This document shows, piece after piece, positions 10,415-21,429 of a stretch of DNA of 64,000 nt (position 1 is its first letter; each line of letters starts with the position of its first letter). The position numbers and the translations under genes were made by a program. Source of the stretch: Halichoerus grypus (taxonomy: Eukaryota > Chordata > Mammalia > Carnivora > Phocidae); contig NC_135722.1 in the NCBI RefSeq assembly GCF_964656455.1, forward strand, positions 88,779,313-88,843,312, given 5' to 3'. Below the pieces are notes generated by a model that was given only the letters and a program-made list of their open reading frames with translations, had not been told where the DNA came from and ran no database searches.

Positions 10415-11072
10415 GGTTTCTATCTCTGGCACCCGACTCGGTGTGGAGTCTCCAAACCCAGCAGATCCCTGTGGTGCACTCCCACGCCGCTCCTCCCAGG
10501 GGAGGAAGGGGAGTCTCCCTGGATCTGCCGTGTTTTGGGTCCCTGCTGGAGGAGCAGTGGCCCGACTGTGCCGCGGATCACGGTTTATGGCAACCCCGAG
10601 CTGAGAGCCTGCTCCTCGGCTCTGTCTCTGCAGCTGGCTTCCCCGCTGCGATACCTGGGAGCTCTGCCACACTCAGGCAACCCCGGTCTTTCTGTGACCT
10701 CAAGGGTCCTGAGACCACACTGTCCCAGCGAGGGTTCCACCCCCGCTTAGCCACTGGAGCAGCGTCCCTCAGTGGAGCAGACTTCCAAAAGTTCCGATTT
10801 TGTGCTCCGCTGCTCTATCACTTGCCAGAAGTGGCCGACAGAGGCCCCCTCCCCCGCCGTCCATCCTCCCGAATATCACCTCAGATTCACTTCTCTGCAC
10901 GTCCTACCTTCCAGAAAGTGGTCGCTTTTCTGTTCAGAGAGTTGTTGCTATTCTTTTCTTTGATCTCCTGTTGAGTTTGTAGGTGTTCAGAATGGTTTGA
11001 TCCCTATCCAGCTGAATTCCTGAGACCAGACGAAATCCAGGTCTCCTACTCCTCCACCATCTTGCTCTGCCC
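10415..11072 (-). promoter_or_regulatory. L1 5'UTR / internal promoter
   Basis: About 660 bases of GC-richer, CpG-containing sequence upstream of the ORF1 remnant. It begins GGGCAGAGCAAGATGG. CAAGATGG (11064-11057 on the reverse strand) is a YY1-like site at the same place as in human L1. Known L1 biology makes this the pol II promoter region; whether it is active here is unknown. It is the most GC-rich segment of the window. Confidence 0.6.
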
Positions 11073-11086
11073 TGCAAATATTTTCT

Positions 11087-11158
11087 AATTGATGGTTTGT
11101 CTTTTCATTCTTTTAACATTTTAACAGTGTCTTCCACAGAACAGAAATTTTTGATTTT
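11087..11158 (-). mobile_element. Continuation of the old L1
   Basis: AATTGATGGTTTGTCTTTTC and 'ttttgattttat' continue the old L1 ORF2 that was interrupted at 5594. It is collinear with 5571-5594 across the younger insertion. Confidence 0.8.
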
Positions 11159-11440
11159 ATAACGGGACATTCCTTGCTAATCCCAGCCTTCTAGCCACTT
11201 CTGCCAGTTTTCTAGAGCTTGGTAAATCTTTCTTAAATCCTTCAGACCAACCCATCCATAGCAACATATCAATGAGTGGCCTCAGTTGATGCCACATGGA
11301 ACAGGAACACTGCCCAGCCAAGCTCTGTCCAACTTCTTGTCCCACAAAATCATGAGCTATAATAAAATGATTGTGTTTTAAGCCACTGCATTTAGGTTCA
11401 TATGTTATGAAGCAGTATGAAAACACAATGAAACATTATA
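11159..11440 (+). mobile_element. MLT1-like MaLR LTR, 3' part
   Basis: CACAAAATCATGAGCTATAA, 'gattgtgttttaagccact' and 'catatgttatgaagcagta' match the 3' end of MLT1-type LTRs (ERVL-MaLR). The 5' part is missing or too diverged to place. Confidence 0.7.
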
Positions 11441-11800
11441 CATCTATGATAATAAAGAAGTTACTGTTACATAAAACAATGTGGATAGTTCTCACAAACA
11501 CAATATTAAAACAAAAAAAAAAAGACCTAAGCACCAAAAACCACAGATTGTATCATTTTGTTTATCTGATGTTCAAATATAGGCAGCACTAATCTGTGCT
11601 GTTAGAAGTTAGTGAAGTGGTTACTATGGGAAGGGTATAGTCTGGAAGAGATATGAGGAAGTCTTCTGGGTTTCTCTTAATGCTCACTTTTTTGTTTGGT
11701 TATTGTTTACTTAGGCGTATTCATTTTATGAATATTTACATAAGATTTGTGCCTTTTCTTTATATATGTTTATAATTCACTAAAAGATTCAGAAAGTTAT
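11441..11800 (+). mobile_element. Old L1 3' end relic
   Basis: The series 'tctcacaaacacaatatta', 'tttatctgatgttcaaata', 'gttagaagttagtgaagtg' and 'gatttgtgccttttctttat' follows the L1M ORF2/3'UTR end on the forward strand. Degraded and without a reading frame. Confidence 0.6.
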
Positions 11801-11935
11801 ATCTACTTCATAGGTATATCAATAATGAGATTTAAATAAAATAATATATGTAAATATTTAACATAGTACTAGGACATTATAAACACTAAATAGATGCTAG
11901 TTCTTGCTTGCTTTTATTATTGCTATTGTTGTGTT
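11801..11935 (+). mobile_element. MIR relic
   Basis: 'ctacttcataggtatatca', then AATAATATATGTAAATATTT and 'acatagtactaggaca', fit the 3' half of MIR in forward orientation. Diverged. Confidence 0.5.
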
Positions 11936-12622
11936 CTTGTTATTATGTGAAGTAAAATAAATGCCAGAACTAAAAATATTTTTAAAAATGGAATATCTTC
12001 TCAAAAGAAAGCTGGAGTAGTAATTCTGGTACTAGACAAACTATACTTTAAAATAAAGACTGTAACAAGAGATAAAGAGGGGCACTATATCATAATAAAG
12101 GGGACAATTCAACAGGAAGATCTAAAATTGCAAATATTTATGCCTCCAACCAGGGAGCACCCAAATAAATAAAACAATTGATAACAGACATAAAGGAATT
12201 CATTGATAATAATACAATAATAGTAGGGGACTTTAACACCCCACTTATAACAATGGACAGATCCTCTAAGCAGAAAATCAACAATAATGGCTTTGAATGA
12301 CACACTGGTCCAGATGGACTGTTAAGCAGCAGAATACATATTCTTTTTTTTAAGTGCACATGGGTACATTATCTAAAATAGATTACATACTAGCTCCCAA
12401 ATCAGACCTCAACAAGTACAAAAAAGATGGAGATCATACCATGCATATTTTCTGACCACAACGCTATGGAACTTGAAGTCAACCACAAGAAAAAAATTGG
12501 AAAGACCACAAATACCTGGAGGTTAAACAGCATGCCACTAAACAATAAATGGGTCAACCAGGAAATTAAAGAAGAAATGAAAAAATATATGGAAACAAAT
12601 GAAAACAAAAACACAATTGGCC

Positions 12623-12844
12623 AGGGGCACCTGGGTGGCTCAGTCGGTTAAGCAACTGCCTTTGGTTCAGGTCATGATCCCAGGGTCCTGGAATTGAGCC
12701 CCACCTTGTGCTCCCTGCTCAGTGCGAAGTCTACTTCTCCTTCTGCCCAACCCCCTCTCCCCGCTCATGCTCTCTCTCACTCTCTCACTCACACATACTC
12801 TCTCTCTCATAAATAAATAAAAATCTTAAAAAAAAAGAAAAAAA
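12623..12844 (+). mobile_element. SINEC, forward strand
   Basis: Head GGGGCACCTGGGTGGCTCAG, pol III A-box-like TGGCTCAGTCGG, B-box-like region, CT-rich stretch, then AAATAAATAAAAATC and a long A-rich tail. The flanks share an imperfect AAAACAC repeat. Confidence 0.95.
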
Positions 12845-13125
12845 GAAAACACGTTTCAAAACCTTTGGGATGCAGCAAAAGAAGTCCTAAGGGGGCATTA
12901 TACAGCAATACAGGCCTACCTGAAGAAGCAAGAAAAACCTCAAATACACAAGTTAATCTTACACCTAAATTTAGGAGCTAGAAAAAGAACAACAAATGAA
13001 GTTCAAAGCCGGCAGAAGGAAGGAAATAATAAAGATTAGAGCAGAAATAAATGATACAGAAATTTAAAAAAAACAAGAAACAAAAAATAATAGAACAGAT
13101 CAATGAGACCAGGAACTGGTTCTTT

Positions 13126-13328
13126 TTTTTTTTTTTTTAAGATTGTATTTATCTATTTTATCTGAGAAACAGCAAGCAGGGGGAGGGGCAGAGGGAGAGG
13201 GAGAGAATCCCAAAAAGACTGTACTGAGCATGGAGCCCAATGCAGGGCTCAACCTCACCATCTGGAGATCATGATCTGAGACTAAATGAAGACTCAGATG
13301 CTGAATAAACTGAGTCACCAAAGCACCC
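13126..13328 (-). mobile_element. SINEC, reverse strand, older copy
   Basis: Long T run, GA-rich middle, head ending GTCACCAAAGCACCCC (several substitutions from consensus). Target duplication CTGGTTCTTT at 13116-13125 and 13329-13338. Confidence 0.9.
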
Positions 13329-13775
13329 CTGGTTCTTTGAAAACATTAATAAAATTGATAAACCCCTAACCAGACGTATCAAAAATAAAAGAGAAAGGAC
13401 TCAAATAAATAAAGTCACAAATGAGAGAGGAGAAATAACAACCAATACCACAGAAATACAAATATAATTAAGAGAATATTATGAAAAGCTATATGCTAGC
13501 AAACTGGACAACCTAGAGGAACTGGATAAATTCTGAGAAACATATAAACTACCAAAACTGAAACAGGAAGAAATAGAAAACTTGAACAGACTGATAACCA
13601 GCAAAAAACCTCCCAAAAAACAAACGTCCAGGTCCAGATGGCTCATAGGTGATTTTTACCAAACATTTAAAATTGACAAGGTAAGAAACAATAAATGTTG
13701 GAGAGGTTGTGGAGAAAGGGGAACCCTCTTACACTGTTGGTAGGAATGCAAGTTGGTACAGCCACTTAAATTTAA

Positions 13776-14367
13776 ATTAGCTTAAATTAGCTTTTCTACT
13801 TAAGTGAGTCTCTGGACTGTAGTTTCTTCAACTACAAATTAAGATAATAATGACTTTGTAATACTTTATGCAAACAAAACACATGCATGTCACATCAATA
13901 ACAAAACTCATCACCTTTAGCGTTAAATATAAAGTTTTGCTGTATGTCAATAATTTTCCTAAGAGCTTTATATATTTTGCTATAGATGAGAAAACTGAAG
14001 CAGAGAGCGTTCAGCCAATAAAGGATGTAGACGAGATATGAGGAAAAATAAAGCACGGCAATCATTGTCAAAATGATTAATTTTAATTATAAAAATTGGG
14101 AATTTTCAAGGGATGAATAAATAGTAAATAGATTGAGAATGAGTGTGAATATGAGGAGATTTTGTATTAGCTAAATAACTTCAAGAGGAACATTATGCCT
14201 TCTTTGAGACAGTAAATGTTTATAAAATTTCAATGACAATCCAAAGAAGAATAATAGGTACTATCTTATATTTTGAAATCTAAATTTGATTAACATGTTT
14301 AGTACTCTAGTATTCATAACTTTTAAAAAAAAATCAGCATTTTTATTTAACCCTTATTTATTCTATT
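13776..14367. other. Mostly unique DNA with MIR-like traces
   Basis: Short phrases near 13810-13870 and 13985-14010 resemble MIR cores but are too short to call. No gene seen. Confidence 0.3.
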
Positions 14368-14383
14368 TAAACTATGAATCTTT

Positions 14384-14583
14384 TTTTTTTAAGATTTTAC
14401 TTATTTATTTGAGAGAGAGAGAGAGAGTGTAAGTGAATGTGAGCAGGGGGAGGGGGCAGAAGGAGATGGAGAAGCAGACTCCTTGCTGAGCAGGGAGCCC
14501 GACACAGGGCTTGATCCCAGGAATCTGGGATCATGATCTGAGCCAAAGGCAGATGCTTAATCAACTGAGCCACCAGGTGCCCC
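14384..14583 (-). mobile_element. SINEC, reverse strand
   Basis: T-rich tail, GA-rich middle, head ending GAGCCACCAGGTGCCCC. Exact 16-bp target duplication TAAACTATGAATCTTT at 14368-14383 and 14584-14599. Confidence 0.97.
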
Positions 14584-14599
14584 TAAACTATGAATCTTT

Positions 14600-15359
14600 G
14601 AAGGAAATTTCTATCTCACAATTCCTTGCATTTCTTACATTTCAGTTTTCTTACCTCAAAATTTCAGAAGAAAAAAAAAATTCTAAAATATGTATCACAG
14701 TAACATCCACAAGAAATCATACTCAATTTAGTAAAGGAGTATGAGGAAAATTTGACCTTACTAATCAACTTAAAACCGGCATAAGTTACACAAATTATTT
14801 AATAAGACAATTTTTATAGGTGCGAGTCTACAAGGAATAACATTTGAACCCAAGCTCGTCAAAATGATGTCTATACACTCTTAATCATTTTTAGTAGTTG
14901 AAGAAGGATTTTTGATATTTACCCAATTTACAATACCAGCTCCTAAGTTCTTTCAGAAAGCACATAACTTAAACCTCTTTTCTTATTAATCCAATTCTGT
15001 TGTGTTAAAAAATGTTGGTGATATCATTAAATGTGTCAGCTGCGTGTGTCTATTTGGTATTGTCAACGCGCAACAGAGCAACAGTAGAGTTAATCTAGAA
15101 GCCATGCTACCAGTGTTCATGTGCCATATTGTCAATGCCATAAAATGAAACTATTAAAATTTTTAATAATAAATATTAACATTAACAACTTGTAAATACA
15201 ATGTCAGGTTCATATCTGTAACCCTTAAGTTTTTCTTATGAAGGTGAATGAACTATTCTATTTCTGGTACACAGGATACCCTGTGCATTTGGAAAAAATG
15301 TATTTTCTATCCCCATGAGTAGGGACTGTTAAAAAAGAGAAAATGTACATGAATAATTG
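14600..15359. other. No recognisable feature
   Basis: AT-rich sequence without identifiable gene or repeat. Includes a poly-A stretch near 14671. Confidence 0.4.
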
Positions 15360-15625
15360 ACTGGAAGGAGTGATTATTTGTATGGAATTGAGTGAGGGCC
15401 AAGGAGAGTTAAGTCCAGAAGATAATACAAAGCTTTAAGCCTGTTTGACTAGGATAATGGTGGTACCACTGATAGAATTAGAAGGCAAATCTGATTTGGC
15501 AGAAGAAGCACAATAAAGGGTGTTGAAAAAGGCCAGTTTGGTTTCAAATGTTGTTGATTTGATGATGAAAAAGTTCAATAGCTAAAATAAAATGTGTCAT
15601 TGAAGCTTAGAAGAAAGGCCACTCA
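15360..15625 (+). repeat. Ancient mammalian repeat, unnamed family
   Basis: 'actaggataatggtggtac', 'cactgatagaattagaagg' and 'gatgatgaaaaagttcaat' recall a long purine-rich mammalian repeat I know by phrase but cannot name. The pieces at 31016-32740 and 34850-35640 appear to belong to the same family in the same orientation. Confidence 0.35.
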
Positions 15626-16090
15626 GATTTAAAAATCATTTATTGATCGGCACAGTGTCAAAATTAGACACAGTCTCTAAGGAAGTGCACAAAGTTAAAA
15701 AAAATACGAGGGCCCAAAAGAAAATCCTCATACTTATTCACACTTATTTGTCAAGATGCAGCAGCTAGATAGGGAAGAGGAAAATGAGTATTATGGCAGC
15801 TCTGGAAATCTTTGTTAAGGTTCACTCACTTTTAAGAAGATATAACAGGAACTAGAAGAGCAAACCATACTTCTAGGCCTGGGAGATTCCTACAGACAGA
15901 AATATATTTTTTGCATAGACAAAATTGATTTGATTTTTCATTCTTCCCATTGATTTTCCAGCTTATTCTTCTGAAGCTTGGATCTGAGGGAATCAGAGCA
16001 TTACTTGTTCTGGGTTAGGGATCAGAGGTAGATTTTCTTTCTAGAGACCATTTTAAGAAGCTTTGTTATAATAGAAACCTCTTCCCCTGT
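15626..16090. other. No recognisable feature
   Basis: No gene or repeat identified. Confidence 0.35.
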
Positions 16091-16450
16091 CCCACTTTGT
16101 ATTATCATTCTAAATATTTGCTGTGCCTCCCTGAAAGAGGATTTATACATTTGCCACACTGATATCAGACTAGGTCATATGATTTGTGTTAGCCAACGAA
16201 ATGTGAGCGGAAATGATGTACCACTTTCAAGCAGAAGTTTAAAAGCCAACTCATGATTCTCCATGTCCTATTCTGACTCCCGACTGACAATGTGCTAGAG
16301 GGGGGCTGTCCTTTAGTCTGGACCTCAGATATAGATGGATAAGATCCCTAAGAGACCCCAAAATGGATATGGGGCATGAGAGAGAAACCAACCTTATTGT
16401 CTCAAGCCATTGCAATTGTTGGCTTGTTACTGCAGCATAGCTTCCCTAAG
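16091..16450 (+). mobile_element. MLT1-like MaLR LTR
   Basis: 'gtgttagccaacgaaatgtg', 'cagaagtttaaaagccaact' and 'tcaagccattgcaattgttg' follow the order of an MLT1 LTR, ending near CTTGTTACTGCAGCATAG. Heavily diverged. Confidence 0.6.
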
Positions 16451-16558
16451 CTGGCTGGTACAGTCCCCAACACAGAAGTTCTCCTTTGCTGTCCTAAAGA
16501 ATAGGCCATGGGGATAGACCAAGGTAAAGAGCCTGAGGTTGATATGGAAAAGTCTCTA

Positions 16559-16788
16559 CAGTGTTTCTCAATTATAAGTAGGAGGGTTGCTTTTGACATT
16601 TTGTATCAGACATTTTTTGTTTGTTTGTTTGTTTAGCATCCTTGATCCCTAAGGTGATCCCTGTATGACCACCATGTGCACACCAGATTAGTACACACCA
16701 ATCATTAAAAAACAAACAAACAAACAAAACAAAACAAAAACAAAATCTCTGTTGAGTGGTGGTACTGTACTTGCTTGAGAACCACTAG
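16559..16788 (+). mobile_element. MER5A-like hAT DNA transposon relic
   Basis: It begins CAGTGTTTCTCAA and ends TTGAGAACCACTAG, the terminal inverted repeats of MER5A (hAT-Charlie, non-autonomous). 'cttttgacattttg' and 'tgtttagcatccttgatccc' match its interior. Two simple-repeat tracts, (TTTG)n at 16616-16634 and (AAAC)n at 16710-16740, have expanded inside it. Confidence 0.75.
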
Positions 16789-19004
16789 ACAAACTGATGC
16801 CTGGAAATAGCAAATTGAGAATGTATGAATGATAAATATCTCATCTAAACATACAGCCCTGAAGAGCAGGAAAAGAATCCTGTGTTTCTTTGCATCTCCT
16901 CCAGTCTTTAACAAATACTGTTGCATGAGCACTACTTCTTAAAACATTTTAATCTCTGTTCTACTTCAAAAAAGGGACCTGGTCTCCTCATCTTCAAACC
17001 CCAGGCAATTTATATACAGGAAGCAGAATTTCCTAAACTTCAGGATAAAAAAAAAATGTGATAAGTTATGCGATGGGTACCTTCTAGTTCGGTATATAAG
17101 TACACTCTTCCCTGGCAGTTTTATTCTCAAATAAAACTCTCTTTTCCTATTTCTCAGTGTATATATAAATATACATTAAATGGCTATTAGAAAGGTCCAG
17201 ATTGAGGGAGGTATTTAGTGAACCTGCACCAATAGAAACATTTTACATGATTCCTTTTCCATCCACCCAGACTCGAATGGTAACCTTGGGCAGCTAACAA
17301 AGTTCCCCAGGCCTTTGCTCTAAGATCACAGAGAGAACAGGTAGACAGCTATGCATAAAGAGTGTCTAAAGTGTTTCTTTTTCTCTGTGGGGCTCATACC
17401 AGAGTCTGTGTGTTGTTGCAAGATGAGCTGCTCCCTTCTCTGCTAATTGGATCATGGATTGTAAAAAGTGCCAGGTTTATCCTTAGGTGATGTAAAGCAC
17501 TGAGGCTCAAAGAAGAAAAAGGAATAATCTGTAGTGAGAGAAAGCTGGTAGGAATACAGGCACAGACATCACTTTCCTCGAATGCTGAGCAGTGGAAGGT
17601 GTCATACCTAAGGGATTTAGGCCCTGGATATCAGCATTTCTTATTATGGTTGTTTAGGATCCTCTATCAAAGGATTAGAAAGCACAAGAGAGCCCACAGA
17701 CCATCAGATAAAGCAAGATTAAACAAGCAGAGAGGGTTAACAGAATTGTATCCCACTTCCCCTTTTGAGCATTCACCTGTTCCAGAAAGGTTCTGTTAAA
17801 ACACTTGAGGATGTCTGCATATGACTCAAAGCACTCATTATGTTAGTCATGCCAGGCTGCTAGTCCTATAAGTCCACTTGGGTGCATTTCTGATTGTTTC
17901 ACACAGTAGATTATTTGTCCAAATTAGGTTGTGATTTCTTGAGAAAGAGAATTTTCACTCTACATCAGCAGCGGGATGGGTGATAACTTCATTGATGTAA
18001 GCCTTAGTTCTCCAACGAGTTTGTTCAATTTACCCAGGTTGGCAAGGTCTCCTAATTTGGATTTTCTTTTGTCTCCTTCCCTTTACTTAGCACTGTGATG
18101 GACCAGTTGTTGACTAAAATGATCGTGCATAATGAATCATTTTCTAACTATTTCTTCCTCTTATCTCTATAATAAGTAATGGCAAAAAAAAAAAAAAATG
18201 CATTTTTTTCCTGAGGTAGCAAGTACACTGAAAGTGGTCGATTTGAAGGTGAATGTCCCCTTCTGTCCGGAACCATACCTGAGCCTTCATGAAAAGTATA
18301 TTCATAGGAAGGAAACTTGATATATGTTCATGTTCTGAAAGCATAAGTCATATTTTAAAATATAGATATTTTGGAGCTCCTAAGATAGAACTCGAGCAAG
18401 AGGTCTCTGCTTCTTTCTTAATTGCAGAATATCTAGATCTCCAGCACCTCTTACAGACAGAAACTGATTATGTGGTATTTCTGTCCTTGAAAGGAGAAGA
18501 AATAAGGTAGCTGGTGGGTGGCATTTGCCTTTTACTTTCACCCTGACTTGCTCTTCATTGCCTTTTATATTTTTTCTGTGCTGACCAGAATCTGATGAAC
18601 GGCATTTCAGCATGCTCTCTTTATAGGTTATGTCTGGGGTTGATGGTGATTATAAGAGCATTGGTTTATAATTCTCTGAAGATGCTCTGCAAGTATTCCT
18701 TAATTCAGCAGAGACTTCTTCTGGTTAGATTCTTGGAAACAACTGAAGTTCAGGGTCTACTGAACTCTATATGAATGCACCTCTCAGAAAAGCTGAAACA
18801 TTTTCCAAATTTTAAAGCATTTATCAGGCTTTTCCAAGTGTCATGCTTTGCCTTGAATTCACATTTCCCTGAAGGTGAGCCAAGGATATTTATAGATAAA
18901 TTCAATACTCTTTGCTGTTCTGGCTCTGGGTCATTCTTGATAGTTACTCTAAAGAATCACTGTCTAAAATAACATGTGAACATAGAAATAACATGACTTT
19001 TGAA
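16789..19004. other. Unique sequence, no feature recognised
   Basis: About 2.2 kb without a supportable gene or repeat. A weak MIR-like phrase lies near 17280 and a poly-A run at about 18184-18198. Open frames here are at most 77 codons and unrecognised. Confidence 0.4.
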
Positions 19005-19140
19005 GATCTGAATACCCGGATTCATATTTTTGTGTTTTGTTAATATGTAAAATGGGAATAATAAGACCTATCTTGCACAATTATTGTGAGGGATAAATAA
19101 GCTAATCTATAGACATTATATGATATTCAAGGAGTGGTAA
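19005..19140 (+). mobile_element. MIR relic
   Basis: TAAAATGGGAATAATAAGAC followed by 'attgtgagggataaataag' is the diagnostic MIR core in forward orientation. Confidence 0.75.
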
Positions 19141-19431
19141 CTTTATTATTTGTCTTAATGCCATCATTTAAAAATATTCAACATGGCTACTGTACTAAAC
19201 CAGATGAAACTTATGTCATTTTCTGTAAAACTAAATTCTATTAAAGTCTACCTTAAAGAAAGAGAAAAGCTCAAATAACGATAAAATATGGGTTATTAGA
19301 AAAAACTATTTGATAAATATAATAACATTTCTAAGAGGGCAGTGAGGCTACAGCTCCTCAGCTGTGCCATCTCTGTGGAGAGAAATCTCTAGTTTCAGTA
19401 TCCTTTCAAGTCTTCCTCATCTACATGTCTT

Positions 19432-19560
19432 TATTTTTCATATAGAGATGACAATACCTGACCAGATACCTCATAAGGTTGTTACAAGGTCAAAATAAGA
19501 TCTATAGAGAGACATGAAAGTTTTCTGAACAGTTAAAAGCAATGTGCATATAGAAGTGAT
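19432..19560 (+). mobile_element. MIR-like relic
   Basis: 'atgacaatacctgaccagat', 'ctcataaggttgttacaagg' and 'aacagttaaaagcaatgtg' resemble the 3' half of MIR; degraded. Confidence 0.45.
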
Positions 19561-20107
19561 TCTTCAAAGAATATCTCCTTCACTGGCATCATTAGAGAGT
19601 GAGAGCTTCATATCAAGTACATTTCTATAAAAGTCTTCCCCATTATGTGAATTTTTTGTGACTATTTTAATACAAGTGATTCCAAAATGCTTTAAAGCAA
19701 CTTCCTTTTCTTTCCATGGTCTACAGTAACATTTTCTTTATGATTCATGAACAAGATTATCAATATGAATCTTTCTGCTTTTCTATAAGAGTGATGCTAC
19801 CAGAAACCAATGAAGTATAGAACATTATTTCCCCTTACACTTAATGACCTCAGATTGCTGAATTTTTGTAATCTTTTTACCTGTTTTAGCTTTTTTTTTC
19901 TGTCATTTTCCCAATCTTCTTAATAATAGGGCACACAAAGAAAATGACAGTATTTTTATTTTTAATTCGATTTCTGATTTCTAATTATTAAATCATATGA
20001 TTTAATAAGATGAAAAAGGTTTTTTTCATTCATAGTAGATATCATAGGACATCCCGAGGATTTCTAAGTTACTAAATTTTTACCTGTCTCTATTCTTAAT
20101 AAAACAA
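19561..20107. other. No recognisable feature
   Basis: AT-rich unique sequence; no gene or repeat identified. Confidence 0.35.
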
Positions 20108-20325
20108 TAGCTAATGCTTCTCAAATACACACTTTATGCTATATTGAATGTTACACACATAAGCTCAGTCTAAGCTAATCCTCACAACTCAGTGAGACAG
20201 GCACAATTAATATCCCCATATGGTATATGAAGAAATCGAAGTTTTTGCATGTTTACATATTATGCCCAAGGTCAAATGAAGTGTTTGAGAATTCAAACCA
20301 AGTTTATGTGACACCATAGCCCAGC
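20108..20325 (-). mobile_element. MIR relic, nearly full length, reverse strand
   Basis: CTAATCCTCACAACTC, then 'aatatccccatatggtatatg', 'tatgcccaaggtcaaatg' and 'gagaattcaaaccaag' follow MIR on the reverse strand from its 3' third to the tRNA-derived part. Confidence 0.8.
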
Positions 20326-20754
20326 TATTCATCACATATTCTGTGTTGAGAAACATTTATTTTTATAAAGCAGTATAGGCATGAAGTGAAGCCAGTGCTC
20401 ATACACAGAAAATGCCAGTTATTGCAAAGCAGGGGAGAAGACAAGAAGGTATTGAACACTAAGAGAGCACCCAAAAGGAATAGCCATATTATAGACCACT
20501 ATCTAGTCTATCTAGACTAGACTCATCAGGAGAAAAATGAAGGCTGAGCCTTAGAGAGGAGGGAAAAATAGGCAAAGATTATTCTATTAACCCCAAAGTT
20601 GACATCTCTGAGGCAGTTCAATAAAGAGTAGCCTACTTTCCTACCCTGGTCTGAACAAGTTAAGACAAAAGAGAAGCACACAAAGAATCAAAATATCACC
20701 TTTCTTGCTGATAAAAAGTTGTTTTGTTTTTTTTTTTATTTTTTTTTGTCTCAG

Positions 20755-20971
20755 GGCATATATAAAAAATGATAGTATTTTTATGAGATTGGATAAACAG
20801 ATAAGGCTTCTTATGGCTAGTAATGAATGGTACAGTGCACTGGCTGCCATAAAATCTTACTCAGTCACCCTAACTCCCGAGAGGATCACTATCTTGAGAT
20901 ATCTGAAGCTGTTCGTAGAACATCAATTGGGAAACTCCAGCATAAAGTCTAAGCTAGAGGATATGTTTTAG
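20755..20971 (+). other. Possible terminal exon (speculative)
   Basis: A pyrimidine-rich tract (20728-20748) ends in TCAG at 20751-20754. An open frame then runs from 20755 to the TAG ending at 20971 (about 71 codons), and an AATAAA signal follows at 21164-21169. The encoded peptide includes RLDKQIRLLMASNEWYSAL and matches no family I know. There is no ATG near the start and no upstream exon is visible. It may be chance. Confidence 0.15.
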
Positions 20972-21429
20972 TGGCAGGGCCAAGAGGCCTTAATAACCAA
21001 GCCCTGGATATGAACAGAGTTACTGTTCCCATGCTGAATTACTGCTTCCTTTGGGCAGCTGATCCCCAAAAGGAAAAAGAGAGGAGCTCCACCAAGTATG
21101 CCCAAATTATTCTTTCCAGATTCATCTATCAGTTTAATCCATTTCTCTCCCCTCATCGGAGTGAATAAAGGGGTGTATAGAAGCCAGGGTTTAGACTGAT
21201 TGGATTCCCTCTAAAGGATGGAGCATCAACAGTGATGAAAAAGACATTCTCCTCTGGTATTTAAGAGCCATAGGAAGAGTTACACATGCACAATCACAGA
21301 GCACCTCTCCACATTGGTTAGAATTTTCTGGTTGGTGAAGGAGGGGAACTAGGGGCTTATTTCTGGGTAGATTCTGGTATGGAATTATAAGTACTGGTTA
21401 GGAAAAGAGATGCTATAAGAAAATCCTTA
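20972..21429. other. No recognisable feature
   Basis: Unique sequence with an AATAAA hexamer at 21164-21169; nothing else identified. Confidence 0.35.

Larger units (their letters stand above)
5595..11072 (-). mobile_element. Younger carnivore L1, near full length with an internal deletion
   Basis: A reverse-strand LINE-1 with exact 14-bp target-site duplications (TGCAAATATTTTCT at 5581-5594 and 11073-11086), inserted in the old L1 ORF2. Order from its 5' end: 5'UTR 11072 to about 10413, a fragment of ORF1 ending at 10159, ORF2 10077-6076, 3'UTR 6075 to about 5611, then A-tail. The true 5' end seems present: it starts GGGCAGAGCAAGATGG, matching the conserved carnivore L1 start. The distal 5'UTR and about three quarters of ORF1 are missing. 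A SINE sits in ORF2 at 6233-6431. ORF2 carries disabling mutations, so the copy cannot be autonomous. Confidence 0.95.
11990..13775 (+). mobile_element. Old L1 with the RT region missing
   Basis: Forward-strand L1 ORF2: AAGAAAGCTGGAGTAGTAAT at the start, an endonuclease segment with 'gggactttaacacccc' (GDFNTP in the protein) near 12228 and 'tctgaccacaacgct' (SDHNA) near 12450, then the linker to about 13670. At about 13676 it jumps to 'aaatgttggagaggttgtg', which belongs to the ORF2 C-terminus. The whole polymerase domain is therefore absent. SINEs interrupt it at 12623 and 13126. Frames are broken throughout. Confidence 0.85.

Noticed and set aside
10369..10974. Long open frame antisense to the L1 5'UTR, in the same place as primate L1 ORF0
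   Set aside because: The frame is open for about 200 codons but has no ATG in it; the apparent start is GTG. In GC-rich DNA, stop codons are rare, so chance is enough to explain it.
12623..12700. tRNA-like head with A- and B-box-like sequences
   Set aside because: It is the tRNA-derived part of a SINE, not a tRNA gene; it is followed by the CT-rich body and A-rich tail and does not keep a full cloverleaf.
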